A stretch of DNA of 64,000 nt from NCBI RefSeq assembly GCF_918698005.1, contig NZ_CAKKLJ010000006.1, forward strand, positions 170,611 through 234,610. The letters run 5' to 3'. The DNA comes from Microbacterium sp. Bi121 (GTDB lineage Bacteria; Actinomycetota; Actinomycetes; Actinomycetales; Microbacteriaceae). The notes below the pieces were generated by a model that did no database searches, was not told the origin of the DNA, and was given only the letters and a program-made list of their open reading frames with translations. Each line of letters opens with the position of its first letter. The first letter of the stretch is position 1. This document shows positions 28,001 through 36,337 of the stretch, one piece after another. Made by a program: the position numbers and the translations under genes.

Positions 28001-28924
28001 TCAGGGCATCTGGGGCGGGGGCAGCGACTCCTTGCGAGGACGCAGCCTTCCCCCTGTTCCGGCGAACCAGCATCCGATGATGACCAGAGGGAAGCCGATG
28101 AGGAGACCCGGCGTGATCGGCTCCGACAGGAAGATCGTGCCGAGGAGGATCGCCACGATCGGATTCACATAGGTGAACAGCGGCGCGCGCACCGGTCCGA
28201 CCTCGCGGATCAGTGCGAAGAACGCCACGAACGCCACTGCAGTGCAGATGATGCCGAGCAGCAGCAGGGAGACGCCGGAGCGCAGCGTCGGGAGCTCATG
28301 CTGCGTCAGCAGTGCTGCCGGCAGATATCCGAGGCCGATCGCGAACAGGGCGAGCGTGATCGTGCCGATCGACGGCACGTCGGCGAGCTTGTGCGCGATG
28401 ATGAACGGCGCGATGGCGTACAGGACCGCGGTCAGCAGGATCTCGCCGATCGCCACGACACTCGCCGACTCGCTCGGAAAGAGTCCGGGACCCGCGACGA
28501 CCACGGCGACACCGACGAACCCGAGCAGCAATCCTCCCAGGCGCACGGGGGCGAGCGCGCTGCGGTCCCCTCGCAGCAGCGCGATGATCACGGCGAACAG
28601 CGGCACCGTCGCCACGAGCAGCCCGGTGAGACCGGAGGGCAGCTGCGTCTCGGCGTGGCTGAGCAGCAGGAAAGGACCTGCCATCTCGACCAGTCCGAAC
28701 GCGAGCACCCAGGGCCAGTGCTTCCACGCCGCCTTCAGCGCTCCGCTGCGTATCGCGAACGGCAGCAGCACGAGTCCGCCGAGCAGGGTGCGACCGGCGA
28801 CGACTGCGGGTGGCGTGATCGACTGGACCGACTCTTTGATGAACAGGTAGGTGATCCCCCACACGAACGCCATCACGGCGAAGAGGAGCCAGCCCTTGCG
28901 CGTGAAGCCGCCCTGGGCGTTCAC
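28001..28924 (-). CDS. EamA/DMT superfamily transporter
   Basis: 307 aa with ten membrane helices in two EamA repeats (the first ends around residue 140). FVWGITYLFIKESVQSITPP at the start and YVNPIVAILLGTIFLSEPI in the second half are typical of RhaT/EamA metabolite exporters. The substrate cannot be told. It starts at a GTG with no clear Shine-Dalgarno, 31 bp after recR. Confidence 0.88.
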   Translation of the reverse strand: MNAQGGFTRKGWLLFAVMAFVWGITYLFIKESVQSITPPAVVAGRTLLGGLVLLPFAIRSGALKAAWKHWPWVLAFGLVEMAGPFLLLSHAETQLPSGLTGLLVATVPLFAVIIALLRGDRSALAPVRLGGLLLGFVGVAVVVAGPGLFPSESASVVAIGEILLTAVLYAIAPFIIAHKLADVPSIGTITLALFAIGLGYLPAALLTQHELPTLRSGVSLLLLGIICTAVAFVAFFALIREVGPVRAPLFTYVNPIVAILLGTIFLSEPITPGLLIGFPLVIIGCWFAGTGGRLRPRKESLPPPQMP

Positions 28925-28955
28925 GCGGCGACCGTGCTGAGCGGACGCGTCGCGC

Positions 28956-29549
28956 TCACAGCGTGCGCCGACCCTCGAAGGCCCGCCCCAGAGTCACCTC
29001 GTCCGCGTACTCCAGGTCGCCCCCGACGGGCAGGCCGGATGCCAGGCGCGAGACGGTGATCTGCATCGTGAGCAGCAGTCTGCTCAGGTAGCTGGCCGTC
29101 GCCTCGCCCTCGAGATTGGGGTTCGTGGCGATGATGACCTCCTGCACGGTGCCGTCGGCGAGCCGGGACATGAGCTGGGCTATGCGCAGGTCATCCGGAC
29201 CGACGCCGGCGATCGGGCTGATCGCGCCGCCGAGCACGTGGTACAGACCGCGGAACTCACGGGTCCGCTCGATGGCCGAGACGTCCTTGGCGTCTTCGAC
29301 CACGCAGATCAGGGCGGGGTTGCGTCGCGGGTCACGGCAGATCGCGCAGCGGTCCTGCTCCGACACGTTGCCGCAGATCTCACAGAACCGCACACGCGCG
29401 CGCACATCCGTGAGCAGCTCGGCGAGACGGGCGACGTCGAACGACGGCGTCTGCAGGATGTGGAAGGTGATGCGCTGCGCCGACTTCGGGCCGATGCCGG
29501 GGAGGCGACCGAACTCGTCAATCAGCTCCTGAACGATGCCGTCGTACAT
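28956..29549 (-). CDS. recR: recombination mediator protein RecR
   Basis: 197 aa. Helix-hairpin-helix near the start ([17 protein letters not shown]), a zinc finger ([16 protein letters not shown]) and a TOPRIM domain ([14 protein letters not shown]). RecR works with RecF/RecO to load RecA at gaps. Its ATG overlaps the dnaX stop (TGATG), the common dnaX-recR arrangement; no ybaB gene lies between them. Confidence 0.96.
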   Translation of the reverse strand: MYDGIVQELIDEFGRLPGIGPKSAQRITFHILQTPSFDVARLAELLTDVRARVRFCEICGNVSEQDRCAICRDPRRNPALICVVEDAKDVSAIERTREFRGLYHVLGGAISPIAGVGPDDLRIAQLMSRLADGTVQEVIIATNPNLEGEATASYLSRLLLTMQITVSRLASGLPVGGDLEYADEVTLGRAFEGRRTL

Positions 29550-31711
29550 CAGGCGAACCTCGTCGGGGGCTCGTAGGGCTCTTCGCGCACGAACGTCGCG
29601 CCGAGCACCTGGCGGATCACGGCCTCGCCGTAGCGCTGGACACCACCGGGCGCCCGCTCGGTGACCGCCGGCGCCATGCGGGCCGGCGCCTGTGAAACGG
29701 GAGTCTGCGCCTGCGGTGTCGCCCCGCGCGGTGAAGCCTCGGCAGCCTGGCGCGGCGGCTCGTACGGCGGCTCGTCGTCCGGCGGCGGAGCCTCGTCGTC
29801 ACCGGGCAGCGGCGGCTCGTCGCGGTCGACGAGGCCGTCCTGCGGTGCGACGGGGGCGGATGCCTCGACCTCGGCGGGTTCGTCGTCAACGGGGAACTGC
29901 GGCTGGGGTGCGGACTCGGCCGGAGCAGGAAGGTCGGCGGGAGCGTCGGCAGGGATCGCGGCCACAGCCCAGTCGGTGACCGGTGCCGCGGGGGCGGCTT
30001 GGGGCTTCGGCGCCGGCGGGGCGGTGCGAACCGGTGCGGGTGCCGCCGCCTCGGACAGCGCCGCCGGTGGGATCTGCGCCGGCCGGTACTTCACCTTCAC
30101 GCCCAGCTCCTGCTCGATCGCCGCGCGGAGGTGATCGGATGCGCCGCTGCCCGGAGTCTGCCCCTTGAACTTCGCGAGGTCCTGCTGGCTCGCGAACCCC
30201 ACGGTGAGCACATCGGTGTCGGATTCGAAATCGAGCGGCTGCACTGCCGTGACCAGGAGCCACGACGTGCGGCTCACGCTCTCGAGCCGCGTGAGGACGG
30301 CCGGCCACACCGCGCGGATCCGGTCGATGTCGACCGGGCCGGATGGGGTGGAGGCCGGTGCCGGCGTCTCGGCCGGAGTCGAGGCGGCCGGAGCGGACGT
30401 CTCGGTCGGAGCCGAGGTTTCGGCCGGAGCGGACGTCTCGGTCGGAGTCGAGGTTTCGGCTCGCTCCGCTCGCTCAACCCGTTTCGTCTCGTTCGCTTCG
30501 CTCGCTCGCTCAACGACCCGCGGGGATGACTCTGTAGGAGCGGGAGCGGCTTGAGCGGGAGCGGCCGGAGCGGGAGCGGCCTGAGCGGGAGCGGCTTGAG
30601 CAGATCCCTGCCCAGCCGCGCTGAGCACGCGGGCGATCATGAGCTCGAGGTGCAGACGGGGCGATGTGGCACCTGTCATGTCATCCAGGGCGGCGCTCAC
30701 GACGTCGGCCGTGCGCGAGAGGCGCGCAGCGCCGTACACGCTCGCCTGCGTGCGCATGCGTGCCAGCTCGTCTTCGGCAAGACCGCGGAGCACAGCGGAA
30801 GCCCCGTCGCCGACGGCCGCGATCACGATGAGGTCGCGCAGACGCTCGAGCAGATCGTCGACGAACCGGCGCGGATCCTGCCCGGTCTGCACGACGCGGT
30901 CGATCGCCGGGAAGGCAGCGGCGGCGTCCCCCGCGGCGAGCGCGTCGACGATCTCGTCGAGAAGCGCGCCGTGCGTGTAGCCGAGCAGCGATACCGCCCG
31001 CTCGTACGCCACGGAGTCGCCGTCGGAACCGGCGATGAGCTGATCGAGCAGCGACAGCGTGTCTCGAGGCGATCCGCCACCGGCGCGCACGACCAGCGGC
31101 AGCACGCCCTGCGCGACCTTCACGCCCTCTTCGACGCAGAGCTTCTCGACGTATTCGAGCATCGCCGCAGGCGGCACGAGACGGAACGGGTAGTGATGCG
31201 TCCGCGAGCGGATCGTGCCGAGCACCTTGTCGGGCTCGGTGGTCGCGAAGATGAACTTGACGTGCTCCGGCGGCTCTTCGACGAGCTTCAACAGGGCGTT
31301 GAATCCCTGCGGCGTGACCATGTGCGCCTCGTCGAGGATGAAGATCTTGAACCGGTCGCGGCTCGGCGCGAATGTCGCCCGCTCGCGCAGGTCGCGGGCG
31401 TCGTCGACGCCGTTGTGGCTGGCCGCGTCGATCTCGACGACATCCAGTGAGCCGCCACCGGCCCGTGACAGCTCGACGCAGCTCGGGCACGTTCCGCATG
31501 GAGTGTCCGTCGGGCCCTCTGCGCAGTTCAGGCAGCGTGCCAGAATGCGTGCTGACGTGGTCTTTCCGCACCCGCGCGGGCCGGAGAACAGGTACGCGTG
31601 GCCGACGCGATCGCTGCGCAGCGCCGTCATCAGCGGATCCGTCACCTGCGACTGCCCGATCATCTCCCCGAAGTTCTCGGGGCGGTAGCGGCGGTAGAGG
31701 GCTGTGGTCAC
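29549..31711 (-). CDS. dnaX: DNA polymerase III subunits gamma and tau
   Basis: Clamp-loader ATPase, 720 aa. Walker [10 protein letters not shown] at residues 44-52, zinc cysteines (C60/63, C72, C75, C78), DEAHM Walker B and [12 protein letters not shown] are intact. Residues about 365-460 are a low-complexity Ala/Pro/Glu/Thr linker ([14 protein letters not shown]). Residues about 396-418 of that linker are encoded by dispersed repeat B and are unusually charged ([21 protein letters not shown]). A tau-like C-terminal part follows. The GTG start has TAGGCT (31718-31723) ending 6 nt upstream, which fits leaderless translation. Confidence 0.95.
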   Translation of the reverse strand: MTTALYRRYRPENFGEMIGQSQVTDPLMTALRSDRVGHAYLFSGPRGCGKTTSARILARCLNCAEGPTDTPCGTCPSCVELSRAGGGSLDVVEIDAASHNGVDDARDLRERATFAPSRDRFKIFILDEAHMVTPQGFNALLKLVEEPPEHVKFIFATTEPDKVLGTIRSRTHHYPFRLVPPAAMLEYVEKLCVEEGVKVAQGVLPLVVRAGGGSPRDTLSLLDQLIAGSDGDSVAYERAVSLLGYTHGALLDEIVDALAAGDAAAAFPAIDRVVQTGQDPRRFVDDLLERLRDLIVIAAVGDGASAVLRGLAEDELARMRTQASVYGAARLSRTADVVSAALDDMTGATSPRLHLELMIARVLSAAGQGSAQAAPAQAAPAPAAPAQAAPAPTESSPRVVERASEANETKRVERAERAETSTPTETSAPAETSAPTETSAPAASTPAETPAPASTPSGPVDIDRIRAVWPAVLTRLESVSRTSWLLVTAVQPLDFESDTDVLTVGFASQQDLAKFKGQTPGSGASDHLRAAIEQELGVKVKYRPAQIPPAALSEAAAPAPVRTAPPAPKPQAAPAAPVTDWAVAAIPADAPADLPAPAESAPQPQFPVDDEPAEVEASAPVAPQDGLVDRDEPPLPGDDEAPPPDDEPPYEPPRQAAEASPRGATPQAQTPVSQAPARMAPAVTERAPGGVQRYGEAVIRQVLGATFVREEPYEPPTRFA
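30458..30525. repeat. dispersed repeat B, copy 2 (in frame within dnaX)
   Basis: Reverse orientation of copy 1: GCTCGCTCAACGACCCGC at 30504-30521, plus a second half-unit GCTCGCTCCGCTCGCTCAAC at 30459-30478. It is translated as the charged part of the DnaX linker. Confidence 0.7.
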
Positions 31712-31737
31712 CCGTCCAGCCTACGGCGTGCCACCGA

Positions 31738-31779
31738 CACTTCGGCAGGCTCAGCGCATCGCACTTCGGCAGGCTCAGC
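31738..31779. repeat. dispersed repeat A, two tandem copies
   Basis: CACTTCGGCAGGCTCAGC at 31738-31755 and again at 31762-31779 (period 24) in the 76-bp gap upstream of dnaX, between dnaX and the GH65 stop. A third copy is inside topA. Confidence 0.75.
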
Positions 31780-31787
31780 CCGCGCCG

Positions 31788-34271
31788 CTAGTCCTCGTAC
31801 GCCGCGATCACCGGAATCGCACTCGTGACGACAGGAACGGATGCCGAGATCCTGGTGCCGTCGTCGCGACGCGCATCCTCGAACTGCCCGAGCCTCGGAC
31901 GGTCAGGCAGCACCGGGCCCTGGTCCTCGAGCGTCACCACAGCATCGGTGTCGACCGCTGCCCAGTACTCAGCACCGCGTACCGTGAAGGTCACCGGATC
32001 GCCCGATCTCACGTGCACGCGCAACTGGTCCCTGGTCACCGTGACCTGCAGCATCGCCCCCTGCCACTGCAGCGGGAACGACAGCGACGGCCACTCCGCC
32101 GGCAGTCGCGGATCGAAGCTGAGTTCTCCGCCGTGATCGCGCATGCCGCCGAAGCCGGAGACGAGCGCCGTCCACACGCCACCCGCCGAGGCGACGTGCA
32201 CGCCGTCGGAGGCGTTGTGGTGCAGGTCGCCGAGATCGACGAACAGCGACTGCCGGAAATACTCCAGCGCCAGATCCTGATACCCGACCTCTGCGGCCAG
32301 AACAGACTGGACGACGGCAGACAGCGTCGAGTCGCCGGTGGTCAGCGGGTCGTAGTAGTCGAAGTCCGCTCGTTTCTCCTCCGGGGTGAAGTGATTGCCC
32401 TGCAGGAACAGCGCGAGCACGACATCCGCCTGCTTGAGCACCTGGAACCGGTAGATCACCAGCGGGTGGAAGTGCAGCAGCAGCGGGCGCTGGTCCTTCG
32501 GCGTGTTCTCCAGGTCCCACACTTCTCGCTCGAGGAAGAGCGAGTCCTGCGGGTGGATGCCGAGACCCTCGCTGAAGGGGATGAACATCGCCTCGGCGGC
32601 GCGATCCCAGGCATCCGCCTCGCCGGCATCCAACCCGGTGCGCTCGACCACGCCGGCGTACGCCTGCGGATCCTCCTTCTGGATCTCCCGCACCACACGC
32701 GCGGCGAAGCGCAGGTTGTACCGAGCCATCACATTCGTGAAGAGGTTGTCGTTGACGACCGTGGTGTACTCGTCCGGACCCGTCACGCCGTGGATGTGGA
32801 AGGTCGCGTCACCGTTCGCACCGCGCCAGAAGCCGAGAGTCGCCCAGAGTCTCGCCGTCTCGACGGCGACGTCGACGCCCTCCCGACGGATGAACTCCTC
32901 GTCCCCCGTCGCGCGTACGTACTTGCCCAGAGCGAAGCTGACGTCGGCGTTGATGTGGTACTGCGCGGTGCCGGCCGCGTAGTAGGCCGACGCCTCTTCG
33001 CCGTTGATCGTCCGCCACGGGAAGAGTGCGCCCGCTTCGTTCAGTTGCGCCGCACGGCGACGCGCCGCGGGCAGCATGAGCACCCTGGCACGCAGCGCAT
33101 TGCGCGCCCACTGCGGGCTCGTGTACGTCAGGAACGGCAGCACGTAGATCTCGGTGTCCCAGAAGTAGTGGCCGCTGTACCCGGAGCCGGAGACGCCCTT
33201 CGCCGGCACGCCGGTGCCATCGGCGCGGGCCGCGGCCTGCGCCAGCTGGAACAGGCACCAACGCGCCGCCTGCTGCAGATCGTCGTGGCCCTCGATGACG
33301 ACGTCTGAGCGCTCCCAGAATGCCGCGAGCCAAGCGCGCTGCCGGTCGAACTGCGCCTCCACACCCTCGACGGCAGCGCGGTCGAGCGAGCGACGGCAGC
33401 GGTCCACGAGCTCGCGCGCCGGGACGCCGCGCGATGTGTGATAGCTGACGAGCTTGGTGATCGCGATCGGGATGCCGGCCTTGGCCTGAACGCGGAAGAC
33501 GTTCTTGGCGATGTCCTGCTCGATGAGCGTGCGGGCGCTGTACTCGTTGTCCGTGGCGATGACGTGATCGGCGACGAGCGCGATCGTCATGCCCGAGTCG
33601 GCGACCTGATACGACAGTGCAGAGCGCAGGCCGTCCTGCCAATACTCGACCGGCTCGAGAACACGCGCGGTGATCTTCTCGGTCTTGCGGGGATCGAACG
33701 CGGCCGACTTGGCCTCCGTCGGAGTCCCGGCGTACACGTCGCCGCCGTCCTGCCTGTTCAGCAATTGGCAGCTGACCGTGACGGGCGCGTCGGCGTTCTC
33801 GACCGTGACCTCCAGGCGCAGGACTGCGAGGTGACGCTCCTCGAAGCTGACGAGGCGCTCGTCGCGGATCCGGATGCGCTTGCCCGACGGCGTCTCCCAC
33901 ACGAAACTGCGGGACAGGACGCCGGTGCGCATGTCGAGCGTGCGCTCGTACTCGCGCACCTCCGCCTCGTCGAACGAGATCGGCTCATCGTCGACGTAGA
34001 CGCGCATGATCTTGGCATCCGGGGCGTTCACGATCGTCTGCCCGACCTCGGCGAACCCGTAGGCCTGCTCGGCGTGGCGGATCGGCCAGGTCTCGTGCAG
34101 ACCGTTGATGAACGTGCCGTGCTCGTGCGCACCGCGACCCTCGATGTGGTTGCCTCGGAGGCCGAGATAGCCGTTCCCGACGGCGAAGAGCGTCTCCGAG
34201 ACGCCGTCCTCGCTGTAGCGGGTCTCGGTGAGACGCCACGGGTCGACGGGGAAGCGGTCGCGATCGATCAT
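31788..34271 (-). CDS. glycoside hydrolase family 65 (disaccharide phosphorylase)
   Basis: 827 aa, in the range for GH65 maltose, trehalose or kojibiose phosphorylases, which split a disaccharide with phosphate to give beta-glucose 1-phosphate and glucose. The N-terminal beta-sandwich contains LFAVGNGYLGLRGNH. The (alpha/alpha)6 barrel contains YWDTEIYVLPFL-type sequence (FWDTEIYVLPF) and the catalytic acid Glu of GPDEY at about residue 501. The ATG overlaps the upstream beta-phosphoglucomutase stop (ATGA), with AGGAG 5 nt before it. That partner makes the phosphorylase reading much more likely than a hydrolase. The exact disaccharide is not determinable. Confidence 0.9.
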   Translation of the reverse strand: MIDRDRFPVDPWRLTETRYSEDGVSETLFAVGNGYLGLRGNHIEGRGAHEHGTFINGLHETWPIRHAEQAYGFAEVGQTIVNAPDAKIMRVYVDDEPISFDEAEVREYERTLDMRTGVLSRSFVWETPSGKRIRIRDERLVSFEERHLAVLRLEVTVENADAPVTVSCQLLNRQDGGDVYAGTPTEAKSAAFDPRKTEKITARVLEPVEYWQDGLRSALSYQVADSGMTIALVADHVIATDNEYSARTLIEQDIAKNVFRVQAKAGIPIAITKLVSYHTSRGVPARELVDRCRRSLDRAAVEGVEAQFDRQRAWLAAFWERSDVVIEGHDDLQQAARWCLFQLAQAAARADGTGVPAKGVSGSGYSGHYFWDTEIYVLPFLTYTSPQWARNALRARVLMLPAARRRAAQLNEAGALFPWRTINGEEASAYYAAGTAQYHINADVSFALGKYVRATGDEEFIRREGVDVAVETARLWATLGFWRGANGDATFHIHGVTGPDEYTTVVNDNLFTNVMARYNLRFAARVVREIQKEDPQAYAGVVERTGLDAGEADAWDRAAEAMFIPFSEGLGIHPQDSLFLEREVWDLENTPKDQRPLLLHFHPLVIYRFQVLKQADVVLALFLQGNHFTPEEKRADFDYYDPLTTGDSTLSAVVQSVLAAEVGYQDLALEYFRQSLFVDLGDLHHNASDGVHVASAGGVWTALVSGFGGMRDHGGELSFDPRLPAEWPSLSFPLQWQGAMLQVTVTRDQLRVHVRSGDPVTFTVRGAEYWAAVDTDAVVTLEDQGPVLPDRPRLGQFEDARRDDGTRISASVPVVTSAIPVIAAYED

Positions 34272-35077
34272 GCGTTCTCCTGGTTGTCCGTCGACGAGTC
34301 GTTGTCGAGCGATGAGGCGTCGTCGAGCGACGAGGCGTCGTCGGTCGAGGGGATGAGCAGGCGGTCGAGGTCGTCGATGACGCTCGTGGCACCGGCCGCG
34401 CGCAGCGCCTGCGCACCGGCGCCGCGGTCGACGCCGACGACCGTCGAGAATCCGGCCGCGACGGCCGAGGCGACGCCGGACAGGGCGTCTTCGACGGCGA
34501 CGCTGTCAGCGGGGTTCACTCCGAGTGCAACGGCACCGGCACGGAACATGTCGGGCGCGGGCTTGGATGCCAGTGCGTCGCGCTCGGCCACCCGGCCGTC
34601 GACGACGACGGTGAAGAAGTCGCGGATGCCGGCGCTCTCGAGCACCTCTTCGGCGTTCTTGGAGCTGGAGACGACCCCCTGCGGGATGCCCTCGTCACGC
34701 AGCTGCTGGATGAGCGCGAGCGACCCCGGGTACGGCGCGATGCCCTCGCGCCGCAGGGCCGAGGCGAATGCCGCGTTCTTGCGGTTGCCGATGCCGCAGA
34801 TCGAGTCGACTTCCGGTTCGTCGGTCACCTCGCCCCACGGGATCTCGATGTTGCGGCTGCGCAGCAGGCTGGCGACGCCGTCGTAGCGCTTCTTGCCGTC
34901 CACATACGCGTAGTAGTCGGCATCCGTGTACTCGGGCGTGATCCCCCACTGCGCGAAGACGCCGTCGAACACCGCCTTCCAGGCGCGCATGTGCACCTCG
35001 GCGGTCGGGGTCAGCACACCGTCGAGGTCGAACAGGACGCCGTCGGCGCGACGCAGGTCAGGCAGGTTCTCAGGCAC
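34268..35077 (-). CDS. pgmB: beta-phosphoglucomutase family HAD hydrolase
   Basis: Should convert beta-glucose 1-phosphate to glucose 6-phosphate; about 269 aa. Motif I FDLDGVLTPT, cap-domain GKKRYDGVASLL, motif II VVSSSKN, and the end VEDALSGVAS are all present. The GTG at 35077 has GGAG 6 nt upstream; an in-frame TTG four codons earlier does not. The last 20 residues are an acidic/serine tail (DDASSLDDASSLD) encoded by an 18-bp tandem repeat and not part of the HAD fold. Coupled to GH65 by ATGA. Confidence 0.9.
   Translation of the reverse strand: MPENLPDLRRADGVLFDLDGVLTPTAEVHMRAWKAVFDGVFAQWGITPEYTDADYYAYVDGKKRYDGVASLLRSRNIEIPWGEVTDEPEVDSICGIGNRKNAAFASALRREGIAPYPGSLALIQQLRDEGIPQGVVSSSKNAEEVLESAGIRDFFTVVVDGRVAERDALASKPAPDMFRAGAVALGVNPADSVAVEDALSGVASAVAAGFSTVVGVDRGAGAQALRAAGATSVIDDLDRLLIPSTDDASSLDDASSLDNDSSTDNQENA
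34304..34339. repeat. 18-bp tandem repeat at the pgmB 3' end
   Basis: GTCGAGCGATGAGGCGTC (34304-34321) followed directly by a copy with one change (34322-34339). It codes for the repeated DDASSL tail. Confidence 0.8.
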
Positions 35078-35113
35078 TCGGCTCTCCAATCAGGTCAGGC
35101 GGATGCACAGCGA

Positions 35114-36337
35114 TCATGTCAGACTCATCGCCTGGCGGGCGATCTCGAGCTCCTCGTCCGTGGGCACCACGAGGACGTCGACCTTCGACGCGTCCGTCGA
35201 GATGCGCCGGATGCCGGGGACGCGCTCCTCGTTGCGCTCAGCATCGATCTCGATGCCGAGGAATCCGAGGGTCGCCATGGCGTCCGCGCGCACCTTCGCA
35301 GCGTTCTCCCCGACCCCGGCGGTGAACGAGATCACGTCGACCCCGCCGAGCTGGGCGATGTACGCCCCCGCGTACGCGCGGAGCCGGTGGATGTACACGT
35401 CGAACGCGAGCGTCGCGGCATCCTCCCCCGCCTCGACGCCGGCGAGGATGTCGCGCATGTCGATGCGGCCGGCGAGACCGAGCATTCCGCTCTTCTTGTT
35501 CAGCAGCTCATCGATCTCGCGATCGTCGAGCTGGGCGACGCGGCCGAGGTGCAGCACGACGGCCGGATCGATGTCACCGGATCGCGTGCCCATCACGAGG
35601 CCCTCGAGCGGCGTCATGCCCATCGAGGTCTCGACCGAGCGCCCGCCGTCGATCGCTGTGACCGAGGCTCCGTTGCCGAGATGGAAGACGAGTTGCTTCA
35701 GCGCGCCGAGCGGCCGATCGACGAACGCCGCGGCCTGCTCGGAGACGTACTTGTGGCTCGTTCCATGGAACCCGTACCGGCGGATGCGGTGGCGCTCGGC
35801 GATCTTGCGCTCGATCGCATACGTGTACGCGGCCGGCGGCAGCGTCTGGTGGAACGCGGTGTCGAAGATCGCGACGTGCGGGACGTCCGCGAAGGCCCGC
35901 CGCCCTGCGCGGATGCCGGCCACGGCCCCCGGGTTGTGCAGCGGCGCGAGCACCGAGAGGTCTTCGATGTTGATCTCGATGAGGTCGTCGATGAGCGTCG
36001 GCGCGAAGAAGCGGGCGCCGCCATGCACGACGCGGTGTCCGACGACGACCGGCGGATGCTCCGCCAGCTGCGGCCCGTGCTCTGCGAACTGCTCGAGCAT
36101 GACGGTCATCGCCGCGTCGTGGTCGGCGACCGCCCGCTGGCTGCGGTGCGTGGCATCCAGAACCGCCGGCGCCGGCTCGCCAGGGGCTGCGACGCGGCGG
36201 ACCGTGTGCGCGATGTCGCTGGATTCCTGGCCGATGCGCTCGATGAGGCCCTCGCCGATCGGCACCTCGCGCTCCATGTCCATGAGGCTGTACTTCAGCG
36301 ACGACGAGCCGCTGTTGATGACGAGGACGACGCTCAT
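35114..36337 (-). CDS. ackA: acetate kinase
   Basis: Interconverts acetate + ATP and acetyl phosphate; 407 aa. VLVINSGSSSLKYSL at the start, the FHGTSHKYV block, HLGNGASVTAI and GMTPLEGLVMGTRSGDIDP are complete. The ATG overlaps the pta stop (ATGA) and has a strong AAGGAGG. pgmB begins 36 bp downstream on the same strand. Confidence 0.97.
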   Translation of the reverse strand: MSVVLVINSGSSSLKYSLMDMEREVPIGEGLIERIGQESSDIAHTVRRVAAPGEPAPAVLDATHRSQRAVADHDAAMTVMLEQFAEHGPQLAEHPPVVVGHRVVHGGARFFAPTLIDDLIEINIEDLSVLAPLHNPGAVAGIRAGRRAFADVPHVAIFDTAFHQTLPPAAYTYAIERKIAERHRIRRYGFHGTSHKYVSEQAAAFVDRPLGALKQLVFHLGNGASVTAIDGGRSVETSMGMTPLEGLVMGTRSGDIDPAVVLHLGRVAQLDDREIDELLNKKSGMLGLAGRIDMRDILAGVEAGEDAATLAFDVYIHRLRAYAGAYIAQLGGVDVISFTAGVGENAAKVRADAMATLGFLGIEIDAERNEERVPGIRRISTDASKVDVLVVPTDEELEIARQAMSLT

